From NCBI RefSeq assembly GCF_019749375.1, contig NZ_JACWFE010000005.1, forward strand, positions 62,001-126,000: a stretch of DNA of 64,000 bases, in the 5' to 3' direction. The DNA is from Bacillus sp. S/N-304-OC-R1 (GTDB lineage: Bacteria > Bacillota > Bacilli > Bacillales > Cytobacillaceae). A program made the translations under genes and the position numbers. Below are positions 1-7,652 of the stretch, in pieces. Within the stretch, counting starts at the first letter, position 1, and every line of letters begins with the position of its first letter. The notes below the pieces were generated by a model that was not told the DNA's origin, ran no database searches, and worked only from the letters and a program-made list of their open reading frames with translations.

Positions 1-646
1 TTGGCGGTGTATTCTTTTTGACAAAGAGCTTGCTTAGTTTTCGTAGCTCCTTTTCTTCGAGGATTTCATGCGGGTACATGCTCTCAATCATATCAATTTT
101 TTTCAGGAGATTATGAGATTTGCACACTCGTTGTTTAGCTTCTGGATTGTGTCCAATAAAGGAGATAATGGCATAAGGATTACTAATTACGACTAAGTAA
201 TCAACTGGCACTGAAGGGAAATTATATTTAGAGAGAAACTCTTTTATGCAGGCTTTTTGCATTTCAGCCTGAGAGATAGGGTCTGTGTAGCCTTTATATT
301 TTTCATCAACCTTTTGATAAAATTGCTCATTTTCAAAATCAAAATTTAACGTTCCTGTCATATTTTTGGTTTCAACTATAAGGGCGAATTTTTTAGTAAG
401 GAGGAGTGTATCTATTTGGCAGTTAAATTTTCCAAATGGAAGGTTTAAATCGTGGAAAATCATATATTCTTTATCGGGGAGTCTGCAAAAAAAGTAGTCT
501 AGGGATTCTTCACCTTGATAACCTGCCTGTCGTCTTGCGAGTTCCTTCATTATCTGTTGGCGTTTTTCATGATTTTTGGGGAGTCGCCGCAATAAGGCCG
601 TTAAAATCAAGATAATTAATGGGATTTTCCGTTCCTTAATAATCAA
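1..646 (-). CDS. NERD-domain protein, C-terminus cut off by window edge
   Basis: About 215 residues are visible; the gene runs off the left end. The N-terminus (IPLIILILTALLRRLPKNH) followed by RRQAGYQGEESLDYFF, FNCQIDTLLL and FALIVETKNMTG is typical of nuclease-related (NERD) domain proteins of Bacillus, with the Q(I)D and E-K core motifs of the PD-(D/E)XK-like fold. I chose the TTG start at 646 because AAAGGA lies 9 nt upstream; an in-frame ATG at 655 abuts that same Shine-Dalgarno. The family is thought to process DNA, but its exact role in bacilli is not established. The gene stands alone and faces the repeat array to its right. Confidence 0.8.
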   Translation of the reverse strand, partial: MIIKERKIPLIILILTALLRRLPKNHEKRQQIMKELARRQAGYQGEESLDYFFCRLPDKEYMIFHDLNLPFGKFNCQIDTLLLTKKFALIVETKNMTGTLNFDFENEQFYQKVDEKYKGYTDPISQAEMQKACIKEFLSKYNFPSVPVDYLVVISNPYAIISFIGHNPEAKQRVCKSHNLLKKIDMIESMYPHEILEEKELRKLSKLFVKKNTPP

Positions 647-769
647 AATGATCATTCCTTTTGTTTTTATATACTAATTCTCATTTGGTTAGAAAATACC
701 TGCAGAATCTTGTTGAAAAATATCATATTTTAATAGCTTGCTTTATATATTTTTTTTGAATAGGATTTA

Positions 770-943
770 TTTGCGAAACTAGGCAGTTTATTTGCGAACC
801 GACTAAATTTGTTTGCGGAACTAGGCAGTTTATTTGCGAACCGACTAAATTTGTTTGCGGAACTAGGCAGTTTATTTGCGAACCGACTAAATTTGTTTGC
901 GAAACTAGGCAGTTTATTTGCGAAACAACAAAATTTATTTGCG
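770..943. repeat. 21-bp phased tandem array (nine TTTGCG words)
   Basis: TTTGCG(A/G) occurs at 770, 791, 812, 833, 854, 875, 896, 917 and 938, exactly 21 bp apart. Two alternating 21-mers (CTAGGCAGTTTA- and CCGACTAAATTTG-type linkers) give a 42-bp higher-order unit; the last copies diverge. Because 21 is a multiple of three, one frame stays open and would encode a FAxLGSLFANRLNL-like repeat, but no ribosome binding site or non-repetitive domain supports a protein. The array lies in the gap between two minus-strand genes. Function unknown. Confidence 0.9.
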
Positions 944-1062
944 ATATACCCTTATTATCTTAAAAACGTGAGAGAATTTATAAAGTCATTAATTTCTTTT
1001 TTTCATCTTGATTCATATTTGTATTTATGAATAAAAACAGTACTGGAATGTCAATAGATAAG

Positions 1063-1101
1063 AGTCTGTCCATCAACACTTTAATGTGAAGTTGGCAGAC
1101 T
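1063..1101 (-). terminator. Hairpin downstream of the CoxG-like gene
   Basis: AGTCTG-CCA pairs with TGG-CAGACT (one bulged T) directly after the minus-strand stop at 1111. The U-tract on the minus strand is poor, so it may be a weak terminator or a 3' end stabiliser. Confidence 0.45.
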
Positions 1102-1110
1102 CCTTAAACA

Positions 1111-1572
1111 TTATGCGCCGCCTTTAACGGTTTCGATTTCAATGATTTTGTTTCCAATTGCTTCTGTTAATTCTTCTGCCGTTTTCGGGACAAATGATTT
1201 TAGTATGGCGTTGATCATTGGTCCCATCATGCCGCCAGCAGTAATGTCTAAATTTCCTATCATTTTCGTTGTGTGATCTGGTAAGGATTCAGCCTCGAAG
1301 TATCCGTTTCCAGAGAAGTTTTCATTCAATCCTGATAGTTTGAAGGTGACACGAGTTGGTTCAATCCATTCGGTTATATCAATTTTTAGCTTTACCGTTT
1401 TTTGCATGATGCCGATATCGCCTTTGAATACCCACGTAGATTGTCTTTCATTTAAAATATCGTGCTCGATATAACCAGGAACTAATGGTGCCCATTTGTC
1501 CATGTCCTTGACAAAATCCCAAATTCGTTCAATTGATACATCTAAATCCTTCGTATGTGTTCCGGTTGGCAT
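1111..1572 (-). CDS. CoxG-like SRPBCC family protein
   Basis: 153 residues, the usual size of CoxG/SRPBCC (START-like, hydrophobic ligand-binding) proteins. Visible features are the early IERIWDFVKDMDKWAPLVPG segment, a central beta-rich part (WVFKGDIGIMQKTVKLKIDI) and the C-terminal helix with GGMMGPMINAILKSF. GGAGGG lies 6 nt before the ATG. CoxG proteins help mature molybdenum CO dehydrogenase, but no cox genes are here. It follows the flavoprotein gene by 14 nt in the same operon, so a role tied to that enzyme's hydrophobic substrate is more likely. The fold call is firm; the role is inference. Confidence 0.8.
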   Translation of the reverse strand: MPTGTHTKDLDVSIERIWDFVKDMDKWAPLVPGYIEHDILNERQSTWVFKGDIGIMQKTVKLKIDITEWIEPTRVTFKLSGLNENFSGNGYFEAESLPDHTTKMIGNLDITAGGMMGPMINAILKSFVPKTAEELTEAIGNKIIEIETVKGGA

Positions 1573-1586
1573 CGGAATCCCTCCAT

Positions 1587-3266
1587 TTACATTGTTGTCG
1601 TTGTTTTCAAATCTTTATTAATCTCTCTTGAAGGCGCGCTTCCCGAATGAATGCCTGCTAAGTAACCAAATGTTAATGCAGGTCCAATTGTTCCGCCTGC
1701 ACCTGGATATGCAGGGCCGAGAATGCCCATTGCTGCATTTCCTGCAGAATAAAGTCCAGGAATTACTTTTCCGCGAACGCTGATTACTTGTCCATGTTCA
1801 TTGATGCGTGGTCCGCCATTTGTACCTAGAGTGCCATAGTAAATTGGTAGCGCATAAAATGGTGCCTTCACAACTGGACCGATGTTCGCCTGAGGACCAG
1901 CAAAGCGGTTAGCGAATTGCTCAAAATGTAAAGTACCTCTGTTAAATTCAGGGTCTTCTGCATTTAACGCGTGCTTATTAAATTTCTCAACCGTTTGCTC
2001 AAGACCATCTGGATCAACGCCGATTTTTTCAGCAAGTTCTCTAATGGTGTCTGCCTGATCAACCCAATCTGGTGCAGGTTCTCCCGGAGACATTGTCACA
2101 ATTAAGGCACGATCCTTCAATTGCTGGTCAAAAATAAGCCAAACAGGCGGTTCATTCGGTAATGTCTGAGTAACCTGATCATACTCATAGAATGATTTAG
2201 GGAAGTCCATATAAGTTGATCCTTCATTTGCAAAGCGCTTTCCATGACTGTTAACAATAATAGAATTCGCCATAGTACGAGCGGGGCTATCAATTTGGTT
2301 ATACACACGGCCCTCGTATTCTACTGTCGGGTCAACAAACGCTGGCGACCACCAAGCCTCGCCCATGTTAGCCAAACCAGCACCAGCTTCCATCGCCATA
2401 ATCAGGCCGTCACCTTCATTCGTGGCTGGTGATTGAGGGTGAGTAACCTGCCCTTTCAGGAATGAACGGACAAGCTCTTTATTCCATTCAAATCCTCCTG
2501 TTGCAATAACAACACCTTTACGAGCACCAATATAAAAGTTGCTTCCATTTCGTTCAGCTCGAACACCAATCACTTCTCCATCATCATTCATAACAAGTTC
2601 TTTTCCAGGTGTTTCGATATATGTTTCAATGCCGCGATCAAGAACTGCCTTAAACAGACTGCCTACAAGTGCTCTCCCCATAGTGGTAATGTTTTTTTCC
2701 ATGCGATCGGCAACAATTGAAAAATCAATATCTCCCGGATCAGCAGCTCCGCCTTCTTCTAGTGTTAAAGGAGGAAAGATAGGATTTCTCCTAATTTTGT
2801 CTGCCCATTCCCCTAAATCATTCAGAGAAAACGGCTGAGGATCAAGTGAGCGCCCTTCATTTTTTCCCCCTGGAAGATTTGCATAGTAATCTCCGTATCC
2901 CCGGGGAACTGAAAAACGTACAGGTGTATGCTCATGTAAGTAATCGATCATTTTCCATCCATTATCAACAAAAACATCAATGAGGGCAGGATCAGGCTCT
3001 TTTCCTCCAGTTAAACGTGAAATGAGTTCCTTTGCTTCTTCCTTAGAATCTGAGACGCCACGGTCCTTCATATATCGGTTCATTGGAATCCATGGAATCC
3101 CGCCGGAAAAAGCTGTAGTACCTCCAACTTGATTCGCTTTTTCCAAAATGGTTACACGCGCACCTTGGTCATGTGCAAGAATGGCAGAGGTTAGTGCAGC
3201 TCCACCACTTCCCAAGACGATTACATCAGTCTCTAAATCCCATTGAATTTCTTTTCTCACTACCAT
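1587..3266 (-). CDS. FAD-dependent 3-ketosteroid delta1-dehydrogenase-like oxidoreductase
   Basis: 559 residues from the preferred ATG at 3266, which has GGGAGG 6 nt upstream; an ATG at 3287 lies upstream of that site. An N-terminal dinucleotide-binding motif (DVIVLGSGGAALTSAILA), EKANQVGGTTAFSGG, and the C-terminal GTLGTNGGPRINEHGQV and GPAYPGAGGTIGPALTFGYLAG blocks match the fumarate-reductase/KstD flavoprotein family that dehydrogenates alpha,beta to a carbonyl. The true substrate (steroid or another ketone) cannot be read from sequence. It is first gene of a two-gene operon with the CoxG-like protein and diverges from a TetR regulator that probably controls it. Confidence 0.8.
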   Translation of the reverse strand: MVVRKEIQWDLETDVIVLGSGGAALTSAILAHDQGARVTILEKANQVGGTTAFSGGIPWIPMNRYMKDRGVSDSKEEAKELISRLTGGKEPDPALIDVFVDNGWKMIDYLHEHTPVRFSVPRGYGDYYANLPGGKNEGRSLDPQPFSLNDLGEWADKIRRNPIFPPLTLEEGGAADPGDIDFSIVADRMEKNITTMGRALVGSLFKAVLDRGIETYIETPGKELVMNDDGEVIGVRAERNGSNFYIGARKGVVIATGGFEWNKELVRSFLKGQVTHPQSPATNEGDGLIMAMEAGAGLANMGEAWWSPAFVDPTVEYEGRVYNQIDSPARTMANSIIVNSHGKRFANEGSTYMDFPKSFYEYDQVTQTLPNEPPVWLIFDQQLKDRALIVTMSPGEPAPDWVDQADTIRELAEKIGVDPDGLEQTVEKFNKHALNAEDPEFNRGTLHFEQFANRFAGPQANIGPVVKAPFYALPIYYGTLGTNGGPRINEHGQVISVRGKVIPGLYSAGNAAMGILGPAYPGAGGTIGPALTFGYLAGIHSGSAPSREINKDLKTTTTM

Positions 3267-3450
3267 TTCATAACCTCCCATAGTCATTGGTATCGCTTAC
3301 AAAAAATGAATTGGACTAAATAATGCTGTTCCTGCTCTGAATAATTCTGAGTGGGTGAGAAGAACTACTTTTCTCTCAATAAATTACTGGGAATTTTTTG
3401 GTGACAATACTTTTTTGATGAAGCATGGTCATATATAATGGTAACAAATA

Positions 3451-3503
3451 CAGTTTTATAGACAATAAACAATCTTCTGATAAATGCTGTTTAATAGGCA
3501 ATA
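3451..3503. promoter_or_regulatory. Imperfect 17-bp direct repeats, candidate TetR operators
   Basis: CAGTTTTATAGACAATA (3451-3467) and CTGTTTAATAGGCAATA (3487-3503) match at 14 of 17 positions and start 36 bp apart, in the gap between the divergent flavoprotein and TetR genes. Being two copies in a regulator-facing gap makes them operator candidates; TetR proteins usually prefer palindromes, so this is only suggestive. Confidence 0.35.
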
Positions 3504-3552
3504 TGGTCTATTTTGTTGAGAAGATTATTAAAAAGAGACAAAGGGGATAAAA

Positions 3553-4152
3553 ATGTCTAGAAAGTTAGATCCTCGCGTTAAACGAACAATGAAAATGTTT
3601 GAAGACGCATTACTAGAGTTACTTGCAGAAAAAGAATATAAAAAGATTACAGTACAAGAAATTACAAAAAGAGCTTCTTTGAACAGAGCGACTTTTTATT
3701 TGCATTTTTATGATAAGGATGAGCTTTTAGAAGCCTGCTTGAATAATGCATTGATGGACTTAAGAGAAAGTGTTAAACTGCCTGAGTATGAATTCACCTA
3801 CAATGGGGAACATCCACATCCAACTATTATCCGGCTACTAGAAAAAATGATGGAAAATAGCAGATTCTATAAAATTATGCTAGCTGAAGAGAAAATTCCT
3901 TATTTTACTGAAAAAGTGTTAATAGTAGTTGAGGAACTTGTAGACCAAGGAATGAGTTTTTTAGAAAAAGACAATATCGAAAAAAGAGTTCCTGCTCCAA
4001 TCATAAAATCATATATTTCAACAGCCTATCTCGGTTCCATTATTTGGTGGCTTAAAAACGATATGCCGTACACACCGGTCTATTTGGCGACTCAACTAAC
4101 AATCATGTCAACTGTCGGTCCCTTTGTGCAAAATCCGTATATAAAAAAATAG
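3553..4152 (+). CDS. TetR/AcrR family transcriptional regulator
   Basis: 199 residues. The N-terminal 60 residues form the TetR helix-turn-helix (MFEDALLELLAEKEYKKITVQ, then EITKRASLNRATFYLHFYDKDELL). The C-terminal ligand domain is of the short type common in small Bacillus TetR proteins. AGGGGATAAAA precedes the ATG. It is transcribed away from the flavoprotein/CoxG operon, the usual arrangement for an autoregulated local repressor. Ligand unknown. Confidence 0.85.
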   Translation: MSRKLDPRVKRTMKMFEDALLELLAEKEYKKITVQEITKRASLNRATFYLHFYDKDELLEACLNNALMDLRESVKLPEYEFTYNGEHPHPTIIRLLEKMMENSRFYKIMLAEEKIPYFTEKVLIVVEELVDQGMSFLEKDNIEKRVPAPIIKSYISTAYLGSIIWWLKNDMPYTPVYLATQLTIMSTVGPFVQNPYIKK

Positions 4153-4283
4153 ATTTTTTAATTGTAATTAACTAGACATATTTAGGTAGAAATTACTAAA
4201 ATTATGTTGAAATTTGTAAAATATCCATATACTATAGTTTATAATTCATAGATTGTTAGAGAAGATTTAAACAGTGAAAACCA

Positions 4284-4359
4284 TTTTATGGAAGTGATGA
4301 ACTATACTTTTTATTTGGGCATCTGAAGTATAGGGAGCTAGTGATGCAACCGGCCAACC
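4284..4359 (+). promoter_or_regulatory. Cyclic-di-GMP class II riboswitch aptamer
   Basis: The order of conserved blocks matches the class II c-di-GMP aptamer known from Clostridium: GGAA-UGAUGAA, then UUUGGGCA-CUGA, then GAGCUAGUGAUGCAACCGGCC. CUAUACUU (4302-4309) pairs with AAGUAUAG (4326-4333), and GCAUC in the loop can pair with GAUGC downstream as the expected pseudoknot. The first helix (UGG with CCA) is short here. The element overlaps a terminator and precedes a diguanylate cyclase gene, so ligand and gene fit. I identified it from memory of the family consensus, not by a covariance search. Confidence 0.8.
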
Positions 4360-4377
4360 TTTGTTGGTCTTTTTTTG
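4352..4377 (+). terminator. Riboswitch expression-platform terminator
   Basis: GGCCAAC (4352-4358) pairs with GUUGGUC (4363-4369), including one G-U pair, around a CUUU loop, followed by seven U. Its 5' arm reuses the end of the aptamer and its first-helix strand, so aptamer folding and termination should exclude each other. That geometry would make c-di-GMP an activator of read-through, which is inference. Confidence 0.8.
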
Positions 4378-4396
4378 TCATTAAGGATTTGCATGG

Positions 4397-6424
4397 ATGG
4401 GGAAAAGTGGGGATTTTGGAATGGTTTTTAATCGTATTGTTTCATTACTAGGAATTACGAGCTTAAAGGGAAGACTACGATTTTGGTTTATATGTTTTCT
4501 TGTACTATTAGTTTTGTTGGCTTCGTTTCCATTTGTTATTTTAGGCAAAATGCAAAAACGTGAAGATGCCAAGATTGAACTAGAAAAAATGATAAATTTA
4601 CAGCAAATCGTTATTAATAATTGGTTTGAGGAGAAATTAGCAGATATAAAATCTATTGCCGAACTTCCAACTTTTAAAGAAAAAGATTATAAGAAAATGA
4701 ATGAGGCTCTTGAAGTATTTGTTAATAACCATGCTGAATTTAGTGCAATGGTATATGTAAATGAAGCTGGAAAAACAGAAATTGATACATCTGGTCCAAT
4801 AGGATTAGATTTGTCTGACAGACAATATTATAAGGAAGCCAAAAAAGGAGATTCCTACATAACGGATGTATTGATTGGAAGGCAATCCAACAAACCAATC
4901 GTTATTATCTCTGTCCCTATTTACAGCTACTCAGGTCAGTTTCATGGATTGGTATTTGGTTCTGTACCAATTACGACGATCGACAAAATTATGGAGCAGT
5001 TTCAAGATAGCTCCCGCGAGACATACTTGGTTGATAGGGAAGGAATGCTGATTACGAAATCTAGGCAAGGTGAAATTGGAGATACAATTTATACGGAAAT
5101 TTATAAGCACGCATTGACAGGAAATCGTGTAAATAAGTTTTATCAAACCCAAAATGGAGATCTAGTTCTAGGAGAATATCGGTGGGTTCATCATCAGAAA
5201 TGGCTCATAATAGGAGAAATAAAGGGAAGTAATATTTATGAACCATTTTACCGTATGGCAACTGCCTTTTCTATTGTTCTAGTACTTTTAGCGATTCTAG
5301 GATATATTCTAATTATTTGGGTTTCAAATCAAATTGAAGCCCCTATACGAAATGTGTTAATTGGAACAAGAAAAATTGGTCTTGGAAAATTTGGCTATAG
5401 ATTATCGAGGTCAGATTACCGTAAGGATGCAAAAGAGCTTCAGGAGCTAAGTGAAAATTTTAATAATATGGCTGAGTTAATTGAGAGACATATAGATTCT
5501 ATTGCAAAAAGTGAAGAGCGATTCCGGATGATTGCTGAGTATTCAAGCGATATGATTACCATTCATGATTCAACTGGAAAATATCTTTATGTGTCCCCTG
5601 CAGGAAAAGAAATATTACAATATGATGATAAGGAAGTTATTGGATTTGATGCTTATTTTTTCATTCATCCCGATGATATTGAGATGATTAGAAAAAGTCA
5701 TGAAAAATTATTGAAGACTGGCTATGTTGTTTCCACTTATCGAATCCGCAGAAAAGATGGAGAATATATTTGGCTTGAATCTTCTATTAAATGTTTGCAG
5801 GCAGAACATCCAGGGGAACTGCAAATTATAGTGATTTCGAGAAATATTACAGAAAGAAAAATGGCGGAGCTAAGACTGAAGGAAGCTAATCGGACACTTC
5901 ATGAACTATCTACTAAAGATGGATTGACAGGGGTTTGGAATCGCCGTACATTTGATAAACAAATTGAAAAAGAGTGGAAACGAGCTTTAAGAGAATTAAC
6001 GCCGCTTTCCCTTATTATGTTCGATGTGGATTATTTTAAAGCTTATAATGATTCATATGGTCACCAAGCTGGAGATGAATGCTTAAAAGCTTTAGCAGCT
6101 AGAATGAATGAAATTTTGGAAATGTCTAGGGGTATGGTTTTTAGGTATGGAGGAGAGGAGTTTAGTATTCTTTTGCCTAAAACCGACCTAGCAGGTGCGA
6201 AAGTTGTTGCAGAAAGGATTAGAAAAGCTGTAGAAAAATTAAGCATTCCACATAGAGAATCTCAAATTAGTAACTATGTCACGATGAGTTTTGGAATTAG
6301 CTCCACTGTTCCAACTAATGATAATACAATAACTCAATTTATAGGAGATGCAGATAAGGCTCTTTATAATGCTAAAAAAGATGGCAGAAATTGTGTCAGG
6401 TTCTATACTAATGATAAATATTAG
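4397..6424 (+). CDS. Membrane sensor diguanylate cyclase (Cache-PAS-GGDEF)
   Basis: 675 residues. A transmembrane helix near residues 28-52, an extracellular Cache-type sensor (about 55-285, with LSDRQYYKEAKKGDSYITDV), a second helix near 290-312 and a HAMP-like linker precede a PAS domain (about 370-490) and a C-terminal GGDEF domain (about 505-670). The active site reads RYGGEEF, so it should make c-di-GMP. The usual RxxD inhibitory site before it is not seen (the stretch reads EMSRGMVF). AAGGA is 9 nt before ATG 4397; an in-frame ATG at 4421 also has GGGGA. It lies just behind a c-di-GMP-II riboswitch and is followed 16 nt on by a PilZ gene. Confidence 0.9.
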   Translation: MGKSGDFGMVFNRIVSLLGITSLKGRLRFWFICFLVLLVLLASFPFVILGKMQKREDAKIELEKMINLQQIVINNWFEEKLADIKSIAELPTFKEKDYKKMNEALEVFVNNHAEFSAMVYVNEAGKTEIDTSGPIGLDLSDRQYYKEAKKGDSYITDVLIGRQSNKPIVIISVPIYSYSGQFHGLVFGSVPITTIDKIMEQFQDSSRETYLVDREGMLITKSRQGEIGDTIYTEIYKHALTGNRVNKFYQTQNGDLVLGEYRWVHHQKWLIIGEIKGSNIYEPFYRMATAFSIVLVLLAILGYILIIWVSNQIEAPIRNVLIGTRKIGLGKFGYRLSRSDYRKDAKELQELSENFNNMAELIERHIDSIAKSEERFRMIAEYSSDMITIHDSTGKYLYVSPAGKEILQYDDKEVIGFDAYFFIHPDDIEMIRKSHEKLLKTGYVVSTYRIRRKDGEYIWLESSIKCLQAEHPGELQIIVISRNITERKMAELRLKEANRTLHELSTKDGLTGVWNRRTFDKQIEKEWKRALRELTPLSLIMFDVDYFKAYNDSYGHQAGDECLKALAARMNEILEMSRGMVFRYGGEEFSILLPKTDLAGAKVVAERIRKAVEKLSIPHRESQISNYVTMSFGISSTVPTNDNTITQFIGDADKALYNAKKDGRNCVRFYTNDKY

Positions 6425-6440
6425 AAAGTAGGCAGTTTAT

Positions 6441-6818
6441 ATGAGATATAGAAGGCAAGAGTCATTCCGCTATCAATTTGAAGAACCTGTTGCATGTACA
6501 TTTAGAATTCTAAAAGTAGAAAGCAAAGAGCGATTAAGTAATACAGGAAATGCTTACGTATATGACATAAGTGAAGGTGGTGTAAAGCTAACAACTCCTT
6601 TGAATTTATCAATAGACAACAAGAAAATAGAAATTGAAATTTCTTTTCGATTAAATGAAGCAGAATTATTGCTAACAGGCATATTAGTTTGGAAAAAGAA
6701 TCATATAAATGATTATTCGTACGGAGTTCATTTTACAATAGATGAGAAGCTGAAAAGGAAATTAATAGAGGAACTTAAAATTTTTTCAAGAGGAATTGCG
6801 TTCATTAAGAGGAAGTAA
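6441..6818 (+). CDS. PilZ-domain c-di-GMP-binding protein
   Basis: 125 residues, essentially a lone PilZ domain. The RxxxR-type motif (YRRQESFRYQ) at the start and YDISEGGVKL near residue 44 are the two c-di-GMP-binding signatures. It begins 16 nt after the cyclase stop codon, so synthesis of the second messenger and a receptor are probably co-transcribed from the riboswitch-controlled promoter. The downstream target is unknown. Confidence 0.85.
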   Translation: MRYRRQESFRYQFEEPVACTFRILKVESKERLSNTGNAYVYDISEGGVKLTTPLNLSIDNKKIEIEISFRLNEAELLLTGILVWKKNHINDYSYGVHFTIDEKLKRKLIEELKIFSRGIAFIKRK

Positions 6819-6943
6819 TATTTGCTTTTTTGGTCTATATCCTAATGATGTAGGCCATTTCTTATGTTGATAGTAAAGAAATTTTAATCTGGTCTCCATA
6901 CTGGTAAAATAAAACAAGAATACATCGTTCGGGGGGACTTTTT

Positions 6944-7243
6944 ATGAAAAACATGATCGATAAAATTACCGAATTCCGTGATGAAAGAGGATGGGGACCG
7001 TTTCATAACGAAAAGGATCTCGCTATTTCCATATCATTGGAGGCAAGCGAGCTGCTGGAAAATTTTCAATGGAAGAGCAGCGAGGAAGCAGTCAGTGCCA
7101 CTAGACAAAATATTAAAGAAGAAATGGCGGATATTTTAATTTATCTTTTACAGTTAGCGGACAAAATGGAAATAGATTTAGAAGAGGAAGTATTTAAAAA
7201 AATGGAAAAAAATGCACTGAAATATCCAGTTCATCAAAAGTGA
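6944..7243 (+). CDS. MazG-like nucleotide pyrophosphohydrolase
   Basis: 99 residues with the MazG/dCTPase alpha-helical core: ERGWGPFHNEKDLAISISLE, EASELLENFQW and EEMADILIYLLQLAD supply the ExxE...ExxD metal-binding acidic residues. Such single-domain proteins hydrolyse aberrant or excess dNTPs to dNMP and pyrophosphate (house-cleaning). GGGGGG lies upstream of the ATG. The YnfA gene follows 26 nt later, so the two may be co-transcribed. Confidence 0.85.
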   Translation: MKNMIDKITEFRDERGWGPFHNEKDLAISISLEASELLENFQWKSSEEAVSATRQNIKEEMADILIYLLQLADKMEIDLEEEVFKKMEKNALKYPVHQK

Positions 7244-7269
7244 GTAACAAATATTAGAAAAGGTGAAAC

Positions 7270-7596
7270 ATGTTCTATACAATAATCGTATTTTTACTAG
7301 CAGGAATTGCAGAAATCGGCGGGGGCTATTTAGTTTGGCTATGGCTCCGTGAAGGAAAGCCATATTGGTACGGAATTATAGGCAGTATCATTTTAGTTTT
7401 ATATGGAGTTATTCCTACCTTGCAAAAGTTTCCGACGTTTGGAAGAGTGTATGCAGCCTATGGCGGCGTATTTATCATTCTCTCAGTTTTGTGGGGCTGG
7501 GGAATAGATAAGAAAACACCAGATACATATGACTGGATCGGAGCAGTTATTTGCTTAGTGGGCGTCTCGATTATGCTCTGGGGTCCAAGGCAGTAA
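7270..7596 (+). CDS. YnfA family (UPF0060) small membrane protein
   Basis: 108 residues with four predicted membrane helices and the family hallmarks [19 protein letters not shown] near the start and [14 protein letters not shown] in the middle. AAGGTGAAAC precedes the ATG. YnfA proteins resemble small multidrug resistance transporters in size and topology; the substrate in bacilli is not known. Confidence 0.9.
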   Translation: MFYTIIVFLLAGIAEIGGGYLVWLWLREGKPYWYGIIGSIILVLYGVIPTLQKFPTFGRVYAAYGGVFIILSVLWGWGIDKKTPDTYDWIGAVICLVGVSIMLWGPRQ

Positions 7597-7607
7597 TGGC
7601 TGAAAAA

Positions 7608-7634
7608 AGACGCTGCTAATATAAAGCAACGTCT
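7608..7634. terminator. Bidirectional terminator between ynfA-like and symporter genes
   Basis: AGACG-TGCT pairs with AGCA-CGTCT with T-rich runs on both strands, placed between convergent genes. Confidence 0.75.
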
Positions 7635-7652
7635 CTTTTCAATGACAAAAAT

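Noticed and set aside
770-943. CRISPR array
   Set aside because: The period is 21 bp with no variable spacers, and no cas genes are present.
809-1030. 73-residue frame with FAELGSLFANRLNL-type repeats
   Set aside because: It exists because the 21-bp repeat unit is a multiple of three; there is no ribosome binding site and the non-repeat tail resembles nothing.
1111-1572. Molybdenum CO dehydrogenase locus
   Set aside because: Only a CoxG-like fold is present; no coxMSL or accessory genes adjoin it.
2117-2838. Open frames of 60-100 codons on both strands within the flavoprotein gene
   Set aside because: They lie wholly inside a well-supported gene in other frames and have no binding sites.
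4291-4328. Kink-turn from UGAUGA and CUGA words
   Set aside because: The words lie at opposite ends of the 4302-4333 helix, so they cannot form one kink-turn; UGAUGAA belongs to the c-di-GMP-II core.
4284-4377. Class I c-di-GMP (GEMM) riboswitch
   Set aside because: The GEMM core (GACGCAAAGCC) is missing; the blocks fit the class II aptamer instead.
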